Shown here: positions 53,795 through 64,000 of the stretch, piece by piece
How positions within the stretch are numbered: position 1 is the stretch's first letter
Layout: each line of letters opens with the position of its first letter
DNA from: Micromussa lordhowensis
Lineage: Eukaryota > Cnidaria > Anthozoa > Scleractinia > Lobophylliidae
Direction of reading: 5' to 3'
DNA: 64,000 nucleotides
Assembly (NCBI GenBank): GCA_964020085.1
Contig: OZ026601.1
Location: 268,501 to 332,500 of the forward strand
The notes under the pieces: model-generated
Database searches by the model: none
What the model was told of the DNA's origin: nothing
Seen by the model: only the letters and a program-made list of their open reading frames with translations
Translations under genes and position numbers: made by a program

Positions 53795-53802
53795 ATTCAC
53801 CT
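53792..53802. repeat. LINE target-site duplication, right copy
   Basis: AGAATTCACCT immediately after the poly(A) run. Confidence 0.85.
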
Positions 53803-54214
53803 GGTTATTTAAAAAAACCATGGCACCAATGTTAAGAGGTCTAAATGAAAAACAAGTGTTTGTACTAGTGGGAAACAGTGCAGCAAGAATCTGTGAGGAG
53901 CATTAATATAAATAGCTCTTTCCCAATCCATTCAATATATTACATGACTCTGCTTCATGTATTTAACTGAATTACCAGAAATCTAAGGAGTTCACATAAT
54001 TTTCAGTCTTAAATTATACTAAACACAAATTTTTAAAGATGATTTCCAGTCTACTGCACAGCCTCAGAACCCCAAGGTTTGTGAGTCTCACTTGAAGGAA
54101 TGTGAATCAATGTTATTTGTTACAAACCACGAACCTTATCTCCAAGAAATTTTAAATTCTTTTTACAATAGTTTCTTTGATTTTTACACCTAAAAAGTTG
54201 TTTCATCTAGTGAT

Positions 54215-54477
54215 GTCAGACAGTGTGAAGCCTTGGAGCCAAGGCTGGCTCATAGCTGCCGGAGCTTATCCCGGTTTCTGTAGCATGAAGCGGCTAGAAG
54301 TATTTCTACTTCCCCTGGACGGGACGCTAGTCCATCGCAGGTCACTCCCCTGCAATTTTGTTAAGTTTCCCCAACAAATAGCAGGTACCCATTTATACAC
54401 CTGGGTGGAGAGAGGCACTGTGAGAGTAAAGTGTCTTGCCCAAGAACACAACACACTGTCCCCGGCCAGAATGAAGC
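54215..54477 (-). mobile_element. tRNA-derived SINE, copy 4
   Basis: Minus strand: CTGGCCGGGGACAGTGTGTT, CTTGGGCAAGACACTTTACT, CTCTCTCCACCCAGG, TAAATGGGTACC and the end GGCTCCAAGGCTTCA as in copy 2. The tRNA-like head is truncated. Confidence 0.7.
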
Positions 54478-55486
54478 ATAACTCTTTGCATCCATAATGG
54501 TGGTTGACTTACAACATTTAAGTAGTAGCAAAATGTTACATTTTATGACATCTGACATGAATCAAAACAAAAAACTTAAACGAACTCTCAGGAGTGCACA
54601 GTATGGACCAGAAATAATCTTTAAGAGAAGTTAGAACATGAGATCAAGGGTGTGAGTTGATCGCCTCACTGTTGAAAACTCCTTTTAGGAATATTTCAAG
54701 GCATGCATCTTTCCTTCTGTCCCCTCCTGCGCACCCTCGACATCATCAGTCTTAGAATACACCCCATGTGGGGAAAGCATAAAATTATCCCAAGGGAAAA
54801 CCCCAGGAGGCAGCATTTATTTTTCCAAGGTGTAATTTGGTTCCTAAATGTAAAAGCCCCACATATCCATCTTTTAAAACGTCTTGATCTTTTCATTCCG
54901 AGCCTTCATTGTATCCCCCAGAATATCAGGCCCCCGCTCCGATAAGAGCAGCCGGCAAACTATGAATTCCCTACATACCACACATACAAATACCACCACC
55001 GTTTGGCTACTGAATCTAAGAGTACCTCAGCTACGCAGTTTGCAAATCACAGATCAAAAGATATTTTCGCGCGGCACAGAAACTTGTTCAGTTCATTATC
55101 GATTTGATTTGCCCCATTTGCGAACAAACAAAACAAACTAGCTGGGCCTTGAAAACAATGCAAAGGGATAAGCGACCATTCAATTTGTTCCATGGTTTAT
55201 CTTTTCCCTGACAACATTATTCCTGCCATGGGATTATTATCAGCGTACTGTTAGAAATTCTAGTTCTCACCTTTGAGATACGAAAACCTTTCCGCAAATT
55301 TCCGCAAGAAATCTGTCAGCCACCTCCTACTGAGCCCACAAAAAGTAACCCAGCGGACAACAATTTAAAGAAAGCCACGTCGTGTAATTTGAGTATTGTG
55401 CCCTTATAGAAACAAACAACGCGACAGAATTGTGCTAGGTTTTGTTCTTGGAAATTCGACTATTACTACACCTAAAAGCTGTACTT
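54478..55486. other. Intergenic, ABRACL/TMUB side
   Basis: No exon recognised. The last few hundred bases presumably contain the TMUB promoter and possibly the original 5' end of ABRACL. Confidence 0.35.
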
Positions 55487-58450
55487 ATGGCAGCTCCCGT
55501 TATCGAAGGAATTGACAATGAAGTTCTATTTGTTGTTAGTGTTTTTGTGGCTTTGGTGACAATACTTATGGTCCATTTGGTTTATGAATCGAATAGAAAC
55601 AGCAGCCCTAGACAGACAAGACAAAACGAATCAAACTTTTCTTCATACTCGGATTCGGCAAATTCTTCTCGACCTGAGGATGCGACACGTGCACAAGAGA
55701 ACTCAAGGGAAGGTAGGACATCCTATTTTGTAGCAACATTAGTTCTGAACCCTTGCTAGCATTACAAACAAGCTTTCACTGATATCGATTGGGATCATGT
55801 GTGCTAAAGACATCTGTAGTTGAGTGTCGATCAAGATGTTAATCGATGCTCAATCCACATCTCAATCGATACTCAGTCAACTCTAGACCAACACTCTATC
55901 AACATCCTGATCGAAACTTGGTCTACACTCAATCAACACTTGATTGACAGTTGATCGATAGTTGGCTGAGTGTTGCCGACTTATATGTATCAATGGACAC
56001 TCAATGGCGTGTCTGCAAAAATTAGTCGACTCACGACAGACTGTCAACTAAGATGTTGATCTAGTGTTGACCGAGTATTGATTCAGATGTCAATCATGTG
56101 TTGATTGAGATATTGATCCTGCATTGATCGATCAAGGGTCCATTGAGGGCATCAATCAATACTCTTCTCCAATGCCTAGTACACATGATTATTTTAATCA
56201 TATCCATGACAAAATTCTTGATTCGGAGTGGTTCTCTTCATGCCTTAATTTGTCACATAAGTCGGGTGTTCAGTTACAGCTATCTAATTTTGAGGTTCTG
56301 TAAATGAATACCTGTTATTGGAAGCCTACATCATTTGCGCATTTAAATTTTTTTCTTGCTGTTTCCCTACTTTGCAAGAGTGATGGAAAATACCACTCTA
56401 TTGAGGGCCTCTTGAAAGAAATGCTAACCTTGAAACTTGTTTTTGATATGATTACTGGTAATTAGTGATTGGACCTTGTGTCATACAGTTCAGGGAGTGA
56501 TTGCACTCAAAATTTTAAATTGCCCCATACATTTTATTACAGTGGAATCCCGATTTCTTGAACCCTCATTTTTTCGAACCAGCTGATAACTTGAACCAAA
56601 AGTTGTTTCCCCTCCTCAGTCGAACACTGCAATTTTACCCCTGATTTCTCAAACTCTCCGATTTTCAAACCAATTTTTGTTTCCCTTGGAGGTTCGAAAA
56701 ATCGGAAGTCCACTGTATTTACCTCCAAACCAGAATTTTTGACTATTTAAAATGGGAAGTGCCCGTGCTCTCATGGCTCAATCACCACCCGCTGTTCAGA
56801 AAGGAGCCTACACTAGTAGACTGGGCTTGAGACACAGGTGGAAATCGAACCTAAAAATAGAAATGAGGGCATTGTTAAATGTTATTATTCTTCAAGTGAA
56901 CCTGAAAGATACTTTTGCACCTAAATATAGTGGCATTTTGTCATGAACACCCTTGTGAGCGAGACCCTTGTGATTTATACCCCTAAGCAAGATGATGAAC
57001 ATCCCTGACCTATAGGAGTTTCAATGTGAGGTTCTCAAAGTCTAAACCTGAATATGATGCCTCAGTGAGACAGCCACATGCTTATTTACATCCCTGGAGT
57101 AGCTTTTCAATTTAAGTTTGAGGAATTTTTTTTCATCATGATGAAAAAATATTTTCCATTGATTAGTTTACAAAAAGGAATTTATTTTATTTGATGACAA
57201 TAGCCACAGAGTCAGCAGATACTGGCTCAGTCACTGAGGTCTTGAATCAAACAGAGTCAGCAGATACTGGCCCAGTCACTGAGGTCTTGAATCAAACGTC
57301 GACAGTACCATCTCACCAGGAAATTGCTGAAGAAGAATCAGCTAATGACACGACCATTCCACAGATGGACAGAACATCAGATGGGGTGCGCTGGAGATGC
57401 CCAGCTGAAAGCACACCTCATACTGACAGTCAAAGTAGTATACCAGAGGATCATATATCAATTCGTGTGAAATTCATGGAGAATGAGAGGACCATGTCTG
57501 TAAATAGGACAATAACTGTGGGAGAATTGAAAAGGTAAACTGCATCTTGGATGTTATGTAGGTTTGTTTATGATTTTAATCTGTGGAGAGAGTAGGGGAG
57601 ACAGGAACCTGAACAGGGTCCATTGGAGGTGAGAGAAGAAATAGGAGGGGTAGAATTCTCAAGGAGGGATTTGGTATAAATAGGAAAATATTGTGTAATA
57701 AATTATACTCTCTGCAAAAGGATAGAAACCACAAAGGAAGGACTAGGAATGCGGGTAAAAGGTCAGAGGCATTGTGGATAGGGCTTGAATTCACCCCCCC
57801 CCCCTCCCTCCCTAAGTTAATACATGTAATACCATTCCCCGGACTGTGTGCTTTTCAAAAAATCTATTATATTGTAATTTGTCAGGTGTGGTAGAATGTT
57901 TTCCCAGGGATTGTTAATTTACAGTCAGTGCATATTTCAGAAAATTATCAATATATTATTGAAAGGAAATATTCAAATAGATTGACACCTTCAATTCCCA
58001 CACAAACACATACTATTTCAGACCATATTCACAGCACCTTTTTAAAAGGGCTAATAATATTATTACAAAGTATGAACATGGCTGTTTTGCAATTGCAGGT
58101 TGTGCTTCTTGAATGATTTAAACAGTGGAAGAAGGGTGCGGCTCATATACAGCGGACGTTTACTACAAGATGACACTGCCTCTTTATCATTTTATGGTGT
58201 CGGCAACTATTCTGTTGTCCACGCCCAAATTTCTGATCCCGGAAGGAGCCCAAATGAACAGTCTGCGAGGCAAAATGAAGAGGAAGATTTAGACATTTCA
58301 AAGCTATTCTTACCTCTCCTCGCAGTAATTCTCATAATTAGTTGGTTTGGATTGTTTTATTATAGACACCTGTTTAGTGCCACATCTATAATAATTCTGG
58401 TTTTTGTGACACTTGCTTATGGTGTTCTAGTGCATGTGATGACATCATAG
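55487..58450 (+). CDS. TMUB1: Transmembrane and ubiquitin-like domain-containing protein (TMUB1/2-like)
   Basis: Exons 55487-55712, 57204-57534 and 58099-58450 give 302 aa in consistent phase. An N-terminal hydrophobic helix (EVLFVVSVFVALVTILMVHL) follows IEGIDNE, then a long polar Ser/Thr/Glu linker. A ubiquitin-like fold comes next (ISIRVKFMENERTMSVNRTI, TVGELKR, RVRLIYSGRLLQDDTASLS), and two closely spaced C-terminal helices (LFLPLLAVILIISWFGLFYY and TSIIILVFVTLAYGVLV). This is the TMUB architecture, intermediate in linker length. TMUB proteins are ER-membrane factors connected to ERAD and receptor recycling. The linker contains a direct 15-residue duplication (ESADTGSVTEVLNQT / ESADTGPVTEVLNQT). 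ATG 55487 was chosen as the first ATG matching the family start. Whether it is 1:1 with TMUB1 or TMUB2 is undecided. Confidence 0.88.
55793..56192. repeat. TGATCGA/TCAATCGAT motif array with opposed ends (TMUB intron 1)
   Basis: The ends GATCATGTGTGCTAAAG and the inverse AATCATGTGTACTAGGC bracket about 400 bp packed with GTTGATCGA, TCAATCAACA, TTGATTGAG and similar 8-10-base variants on both strands. Confidence 0.7.
56540..56715. mobile_element. Pogo/Tigger-like MITE flanked by TA
   Basis: CAGTGGAATCCCGATTTCTTG at the left and the inverse of CAGTGGACTTCCGATTTTTC at the right, 176 bp apart and flanked by TA on both sides as in Tc1/mariner/pogo insertions. The interior has GAACC/GGTTCGA repeats and no coding region. 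Confidence 0.8.
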
Positions 58451-59446
58451 GCTTCCAAAGCTCTACATAAATGTATTTGAAAAATAGGCCTGTTGTAGCT
58501 ACAGATTGCATGAGCAACTTTTTTCATTATATTCCTTTAGTTAGGATCATTTAAATATCCCAGTGCCACAAGACACTGAAATAAATAAGTAAAGAACTTT
58601 TTGTTAGTTAGCATTCGCAAAATTATAAAATTGAGCAACATGAATAAATACATACAACTAATAAAGATAGCTAGATCTGCTCACTAGCACAACTGGTATA
58701 GACTGTAAATAGAACTATTAAAGGAACTATATCACGGTTTGCGCATCTTCAAACGTTTAGTTTAACTTTTTCAAGTTTGTTGTTTGTAATCCATGTTAAT
58801 CTTCTCCATCCTTAACCATTGCTGTCCATTTATGGTTTTTTATAATCTCTTTGGAGTTTTTCTATTTTACTAAACTAATGTTGTCACGTTTCCTTCGGTT
58901 TAACGGTAACTTTGTACGTGACCAAAATAACTCAAGATACCTTGACTGAGCTGCTTTTAACAAGGTGTTACTTAACGACTAGGATGACCAGCTTAACCAT
59001 CATCTAATGATAAAATTCTTCTGTGAGTGATAATTTTTTTGTACTCCGAAACCTCCAATCCAATCTAATAAGCATAGATTTTTTCTCCATTTTCTATTTA
59101 GTTTTAGGTTCGATTGAGAAATAAAATATCAAACACTCACATATCCAAACACCTCGAAATTCGTCAAAAATACTCCGTCACTTGTCGTTTTTTTCAGCAC
59201 TCTTCTCGGTGTTTGGAAATGTGGTCAAACACGGTCTTCCGTGTTTTAATTTGGAATTAACTTAGTTATAAGGTCTTTAAAATATTTCATTATGGGTTTA
59301 TGACTTACAAAATAGCAGATATGTAAAGGGTATGATCTTGCTTTGGCAAAGAGATCAGATATCTTTAGTAAGAAAGGTCGCGTGCCCTTTAGATACAAAA
59401 CGTCTATGTTTTTTTTTGAAAAATATTTAACTTTGTAGAATAGAAT
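58451..59446. other. TMUB 3' UTR and intergenic
   Basis: AATAAA near 58579 probably ends TMUB. Nothing else recognised. Confidence 0.4.
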
Positions 59447-59803
59447 ATCGTTAATCCTCCAATTAGCGCCTCCCCTCATGAAGCGCCCTTCGAATAAGCG
59501 CCCCTCCTATAGGACAAAGCCTGGCCCCGAAAAAGCATCCCCCCTCCCCACCCCCTGTTTTAGGCAAGAGTATTGAGACAACAGAGGATGTATAGTTTTG
59601 CTCGTGTTCAATCACAAGTAATTGTATTACGTAGTTCTTCAAGAAAAACAGGATCCTTCTGAGACTTCTGAGGGTCTGACATATACATAAAAAATAAATA
59701 CGCCCCCCCCCCCCCCTTCGATTAAGCGCCTCCCTCAAATAAGCGCCCCCCGTCTTCTAAATTTTAAATAAGCACCCGGGGCGCTAATTCGAGGATTTAC
59801 GGT
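59447..59803. repeat. Repeat of the GCGCTTATTT family, copy 2
   Basis: AATTAGCGCCTCCC, AATAAGCGCCCC, AATAAGCACCC and CGCTAATTCGAGGATTTACG occur as in copy 1 at 25791 but inverted. A C-run sits at 59703-59715. Confidence 0.7.
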
Positions 59804-60171
59804 AGTTGAGCTGTGAATGAAGGAAAAAACATCATTTGAAAGTAAATTTTAGGGTGCACAATTTTCTCACTAATCACTGATTAGCCTTTCGGGTTCCAAC
59901 TTTTTCCAATGTTTCGTCATTCAGATCAGGTTTATAACGCACTAGGGCGGAAAACAAATTATCCGTCCAAAAAGTTACTATTCTTTGTCTTGTTATGAAC
60001 AATACAGCCACAAACAACAGAAAATAGTTTCACTTGTCGGTACAAGCAATGACAGTTCCTAAGGAACTTTAAAAATTAAACAGTTTACAGCTTTTCTATT
60101 GTTTTAAAAGACCACGTCCGCTTTCAAGTTGACCTTTCTTCGCTCAAAATGAAATTGGTGTGCTTCTCGTC

Positions 60172-61812
60172 ATGGCGGTTGTGAACGAAAATCAAGACGA
60201 GCAAAATATGAAAAATTTCTTTTGTTTCAAATTTCTCCGCGTGAACAGAAAACTTCTGGTGTCGAAGGTGTTTTATTTTTGTTACTGGGGAGCTGTTGGT
60301 TCATTTTTTCCGCTACTGGGAGTTTATTTCAAGCAGCTAGGAATGAACCCTAGTCTAAGCGGCATTCTAGTCGGCTGTCGTCCAATGGTAGAGTTCTTCA
60401 GCGCACCTCTGCTAGGATCGCTAGCCGACAGACTGAACAAACGGAAAATGTTGATGCTATTTTCCTTGATGTGCTGGATATCTTTCAATTTCTCCCTGGC
60501 TTTTATAAAACCGGCACCAGTTACGTGCAGGAAATATTTCATTCTAACCGAAAATGTATCGCAAATTGTCACTGGAGAAACTTCAGAGATCAAAGACTTC
60601 CTCGCGCCCAACACTCCGGACAAGAAAGAACCCGAGTTTAAAGCGAAAAGTTCTTTGGTCTTTGACCGTGAAGGAGTACATCAAGTGTTTTTAGTCCTCC
60701 TCTTTTTAACGGTGGTGGGAGAATTTTTCTCCGCTCCAGCTATAACACTAGCTGACTCCGCAACGCTTGGAATGCTCGGCGAGAACAAAGAGCTATACGG
60801 CCGACAGCGCATGTGGGGGAGCCTGGGATGGGGTACCGCCATGTTTCTTCTAGGTTTTGTCATCGACAGCATCAGTGGAGTTGAAGTTTGCGGCGAAATC
60901 ATCAGCCAGAATTACACCGTCGGCTTTTATTTCTTCTTCGTTTTCATGGTGTGCGCTTTGACTGTTGCCACCCGTTTTACCTTCCCAAGCAAAGAAAAAC
61001 TAGAACTGGACGAAGAACTTGTGGACAAAGGATCCGGATTATATCGTATTCTCTTCTCAGCTCGTTACGGGACATTTTTGCTGGTGACATTCTTCTTAGG
61101 TTTCGGAGTGGGTCTTATTTTTACGTTTCTCTTTTGGCATCTTGAAGATCTCGGTGGCCCGCCGACTCTGTTCGGGATAGCTTCGCTAATCGATCACATT
61201 TCGGAAATCGCTTGCTATTTTAATGTGGGTCGCCTTATCGGGTGTGTTGGTCATATCCGCGTCCTCTACATTGGTCTTTTGGGAAACTTGATTCGCTTTG
61301 TTTACATTTCCTTTCTTGACAATCCGTGGTTAGTGCTTCCTCTTGAAATTTTGCAAGGAATGACTCATGCCGCAGTATGGGCAGCTTGCACTAGCTACGT
61401 GGGTCGTATTGCTCCCCCCGGATACGCGACCTCCGCCCAAGGCATTTTACAAGGATTGCATCATGGCTTAGGGAGGGGTTGTGGTGCAATAATAGGAGGG
61501 GTGCTAATTCACAAGTTCGGCACCAAAATCACATTTAGAGCTTATGGAATTTCTAGTCTCGTTGTCTTGGTCCTATTTGCAGCCGTTCAAAAGATTCTTG
61601 GATCGGACGGGAGAATAACAAACGGAGAGAGACCAAATCAGTTAGGCGTGATTGCCAAGGCTAAACAGAGCCCCAACAACAGCCCTGAGGTTGATTCGCC
61701 ACCTTCAGTCGTGGCTCCTCTTATGCCAGGGTTATTTTCGCACAGAAATTCTGGAGATCCTAAAATTGGAGTGGTCGGAAGGCATATCCAGCCCAGAAGT
61801 ACCACGAGCTGA
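60172..61812 (+). CDS. MFSD6-like major facilitator, intronless
   Basis: A 546-aa frame from ATG 60172 (MAVVNENQDEQ). About twelve hydrophobic segments are visible. The first region, VSKVFYFCYWGAVGSFFPLL then VYFKQLGMNPSLSGILVGCR and PLLGSLADRLNKRK, is characteristic of the MFS_1-like/MFSD6 group (FYF...G..FPFL..Y..QLG). A long luminal loop separates helices 2 and 3, and a second half-domain begins near LYRILFSARYGTFLLVTFFL. The tail is Ser/Pro-rich and cytosolic. Vertebrate MFSD6 is a plasma-membrane protein of uncertain substrate, so no substrate is inferred. The coding region is intronless. AATAAA near 62030 is a plausible poly(A) signal. The nearest animal paralogue (MFSD6 or MFSD6L) is undecided. 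Confidence 0.85.
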   Translation: MAVVNENQDEQNMKNFFCFKFLRVNRKLLVSKVFYFCYWGAVGSFFPLLGVYFKQLGMNPSLSGILVGCRPMVEFFSAPLLGSLADRLNKRKMLMLFSLMCWISFNFSLAFIKPAPVTCRKYFILTENVSQIVTGETSEIKDFLAPNTPDKKEPEFKAKSSLVFDREGVHQVFLVLLFLTVVGEFFSAPAITLADSATLGMLGENKELYGRQRMWGSLGWGTAMFLLGFVIDSISGVEVCGEIISQNYTVGFYFFFVFMVCALTVATRFTFPSKEKLELDEELVDKGSGLYRILFSARYGTFLLVTFFLGFGVGLIFTFLFWHLEDLGGPPTLFGIASLIDHISEIACYFNVGRLIGCVGHIRVLYIGLLGNLIRFVYISFLDNPWLVLPLEILQGMTHAAVWAACTSYVGRIAPPGYATSAQGILQGLHHGLGRGCGAIIGGVLIHKFGTKITFRAYGISSLVVLVLFAAVQKILGSDGRITNGERPNQLGVIAKAKQSPNNSPEVDSPPSVVAPLMPGLFSHRNSGDPKIGVVGRHIQPRSTTS

Positions 61813-63079
61813 GATGGATTCGTTCTTAGGAACTGTGTTAAATCTTGGACACCAGCTAGGCTGGAAAACCATAATGACGTGCGTCTTACTGCCGAAGCCA
61901 CTTGGGGCCTAGGGCAATATTAATATTTTTACTTCAATTTGTGTCAAATGGAGGCGTAGGTTGAATTGAGGGCAGTCGAGTTCCGTAAATCTGGTAAATG
62001 TAAACAAAGCCTGAATCATTTTTTTGAAAATAAAACATCTCCTCAAACAATATAGATTTTGGGGCTGGAAATGTCCCAGGAACGTTTTGTGAAACGCACG
62101 TTTAATTCGCTCTTCCTCCCTGGACAGCCGCTGGGCGCCAGTAGAACCGTTTACTCGTTAAAATAATAGGAGGAATACTGAGGAAATGTCGCCAAAAATA
62201 ACACAGTCAAGGTACTTTGATAACTCCACGCGCACGGTACCTGGGGACGAAGTAGTCCAATGTCTAAGGCCTGTCTAAGTGGATTAATAAAAAAATACGC
62301 ACACAAAGTAGACAGCAGTATGATTGGTTCAAGCAGTTTGTTTCTTTCTAAGTAATTATCCAACCGATAGAACTGAGCCCAAGCCACATGATGCGATAAA
62401 GCAAGTTTTTTTTTAAGGGACTGTGTAATTAAACAATTCTGTCCCTGTCGAGGGCTATGGGTTGATAGTTGCCCGCGGGAATTTTATGTTCTAAAAAACA
62501 AATAGTAGCCCTTGAACGAAGTTCGAGGGTTTATTGCTGGTTTTCCCGCAATGAGCAAGTCAGATCGAAATCACTGGGTAAACGAAGTCAAGAATTTAAA
62601 ATATTGCTTTCTAGCACTAAATTTTTGCAGGCTCTATTTTTTCGTTTTTTTTTAATGATCCGCAAATTATGTTCCCGCAAAAAACTTTCTCCGTAAAAAT
62701 TTACTCCTCTAGCGAAATTATACATACAAACATCACAAGTACAATCTTATTGCTTTCATTAATTTAAAACGTCTCTTTCGTTTAAAAACAATAAACGAGA
62801 AACAAAACGTTCATAACTAAAAAAAAAAACAAGTTTACAGGAAAGGATCGTCTGAAGGTACTCCATTGAGAAGAGCATCTAAAATTCCACACAAGAGCAC
62901 GATCTAGAATACAACGCAAACAGCGGTGATAAACATTGTATTCCAACGCATTTTTTTACAGAACACGATATAACTGTGATAGAGTGACCCTGATTACTGG
63001 ATTTCTGTGTTTTATATCTCTACATGTTGTTTCACTTGTCAAATGCATGCAGTTGAATTAAAAAATGCGAAAAATGTGC
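61813..63079. other. Intergenic, 3' flank of the transporter
   Basis: No gene recognised. 62460-62700 has CCCGCAAAAAACTT and GAACGAAGTTCGAGGG, likely part of a decayed element related to 63080-63228. Confidence 0.4.
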
Positions 63080-63228
63080 AATTTCAATTAAACGCTACTT
63101 CCCGAAAATCGCAAAAATTAGTACCCAATAACAAGAACCAATCTTTCAAAATCGCAAAAAATTAGGTCCCGCAAAATACAAGAAATCGCTGATTCGCAAA
63201 AAATAAACTCCCGCAAAAATTTAGTCCC
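63080..63228. repeat. CGCAAAAATTAG-type short repeat
   Basis: Four to five copies of (C)CGCAAAAAATTAG followed by TCCC/ACCC at irregular spacing. Confidence 0.5.
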
Positions 63229-63299
63229 ACATTGTATAGAAAATTAACAAATAATCAACTTCTCCGAGTCTCAGGTCTGTGAGATAGTCCGTGCTCCAG

Positions 63300-63620
63300 T
63301 TGTCTGATCTCAAAACCGGTTTTTTCTGATCCAACACCGGTTTTCTTTTTACCGATACCAGGAGCCCATACCAAACCATTTTTTTTTAATTTCAAAACCC
63401 TTATTTTTTTACCGCAAATCGTGTTTATCTATCTCCAAACTGGTTTTTCTGATATCAAAACCTTTCCTTTCAAATCCCCAAATCGGTTTTGTCTGATCTC
63501 AAAATCGTTTTTTTTTTTCTGGTCTCAACACAGTTTTATTTGATTTCAACTGCGGTTATTGTGATATAAAAACCAGTTTTTGCCGTTCTCAAAACTGTAT
63601 TTTTCTAATCTCAGAACTGT
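63300..63620. repeat. Degenerate minisatellite, unit about 27-30 bp
   Basis: About ten units of the pattern CTGATCTCAAAACCGGTTTTT, each with a self-complementary AAAACCGGTTTT centre in the better preserved copies; units drift toward AACTGTATTTTT. Confidence 0.75.
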
Positions 63621-63636
63621 TACTCCTTCTGCAGGC

Positions 63637-63705
63637 TGGGCACAGCCGCCCCTCCCCTAAAAATATTTTTTTGAGGGGAGGAGGCGGCTGTACACAGACA
63701 TACAC
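63637..63705. repeat. Short perfect-stem inverted repeat
   Basis: GGGCACAGCCGCCCCTCCCCT and AGGGGAGGAGGCGGCTGTAC form a ~20-bp imperfect stem around an AT-rich loop; probably a MITE terminus. Confidence 0.7.
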
Positions 63706-63933
63706 AGGCTACTCCTTCTCCAAAAAGAAAAACAAAAATTATTATTACAACCTTCTGAATTCGACTTACCATTTCAATTTACAGATGCGTTAAACACCAT
63801 TACTTGTATACTGTGCAAGTAGTTACTGTGCATTCTTTTTTACCGAGGCACCCTGAGTGCGAGTACATTCAGCTGTACTTACAGCGCGGGCTCACACACC
63901 TCCCACCAGTCTCTCTCGATCACCTTAGAAAAC

Positions 63934-64000
63934 ATGGCGTCCAACTTGGCGCGGGCTATGTTCAGGACCTACCTTGCTTTGGGAGAACGAATCTTATACA
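63934..64000 (+). CDS. Start of an unidentified gene, cut by the window edge
   Basis: ATGGCGTCC at 63934 in a good initiation context (AACATGG) opens MASNLARAMFRTYLALGERI and stays open to the last base. The amphipathic, Arg-containing start could be a mitochondrial signal. Too short to identify. Confidence 0.35.
   Translation, partial: MASNLARAMFRTYLALGERILY

Noticed and set aside
60324..60623. Minus-strand coding region overlapping the transporter
   Set aside because: It is only the antisense shadow of the MFSD6-like frame and has no recognisable content.
63300..63620. CRISPR-like array
   Set aside because: Units are degenerate with no unique spacers of constant length, and the window is plainly eukaryotic.

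Overview
The window is nuclear DNA of an invertebrate animal, most likely a cnidarian and quite possibly a stony coral. That placement is an inference from single-copy animal genes with short exons, AT-rich introns and intergenic DNA, and a dense mixture of foldback MITEs, tRNA-derived SINEs, a LINE and Penelope-like fragments; no species marker is present. I rebuilt six complete multi-exon genes from splice junctions and reading phase. Each reconstructed coding sequence closes in frame at a length close to its human counterpart.

Layout from left to right. The first coding exon of a lifeguard/TMBIM-family gene (minus; the rest lies off the left edge) has a cluster of TATCGCGCGATA palindromes about 200 bp upstream of its ATG. 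A small gene with two C-x9-C-x10-C-x2-H fingers (minus) lies 103 bp head-to-head with TUT1 (plus, 6 exons, 851 aa), the U6 snRNA terminal uridylyltransferase. After a broken GNAT acetyltransferase copy and about 4.5 kb of foldback elements come an intronless KLHL18 (minus) and a Nop6-like RRM gene (minus, 5' end not found). F8A/HAP40 (plus, 2 exons, 314 aa) follows. The Hsp90 co-chaperone p23/PTGES3 (minus, 8 exons, 166 aa) hosts a 3.7-kb DNA transposon in its largest intron and lies head-to-head with SELENOO (plus, 19 exons, 682 aa). SELENOO has an in-frame TGA read as selenocysteine three codons from the end and a candidate SECIS before the poly(A) signal. ABRACL (minus, 2 exons, 83 aa) has a young 5'-truncated LINE inserted just upstream of its start codon. 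TMUB1/2-like (plus, 3 exons, 302 aa) and an intronless MFSD6-like transporter (plus) follow. The first 67 bases of an unidentified coding exon run off the right edge.

The genes do not form an operon or pathway; they are housekeeping genes, several in divergent pairs that probably share promoters. The most unusual contents are: (1) the transposon at 31350-35084, which carries two inward-facing genes, a DDE/rve-type transposase and an accessory protein, both apparently starting inside the terminal inverted repeats and both bearing CxxCG zinc-ribbon motifs; (2) a 146-bp tandem dimer with hammerhead-ribozyme-like cores; (3) a MITE family with paired RFX/X-box-like motifs; (4) the selenocysteine end of SELENOO.
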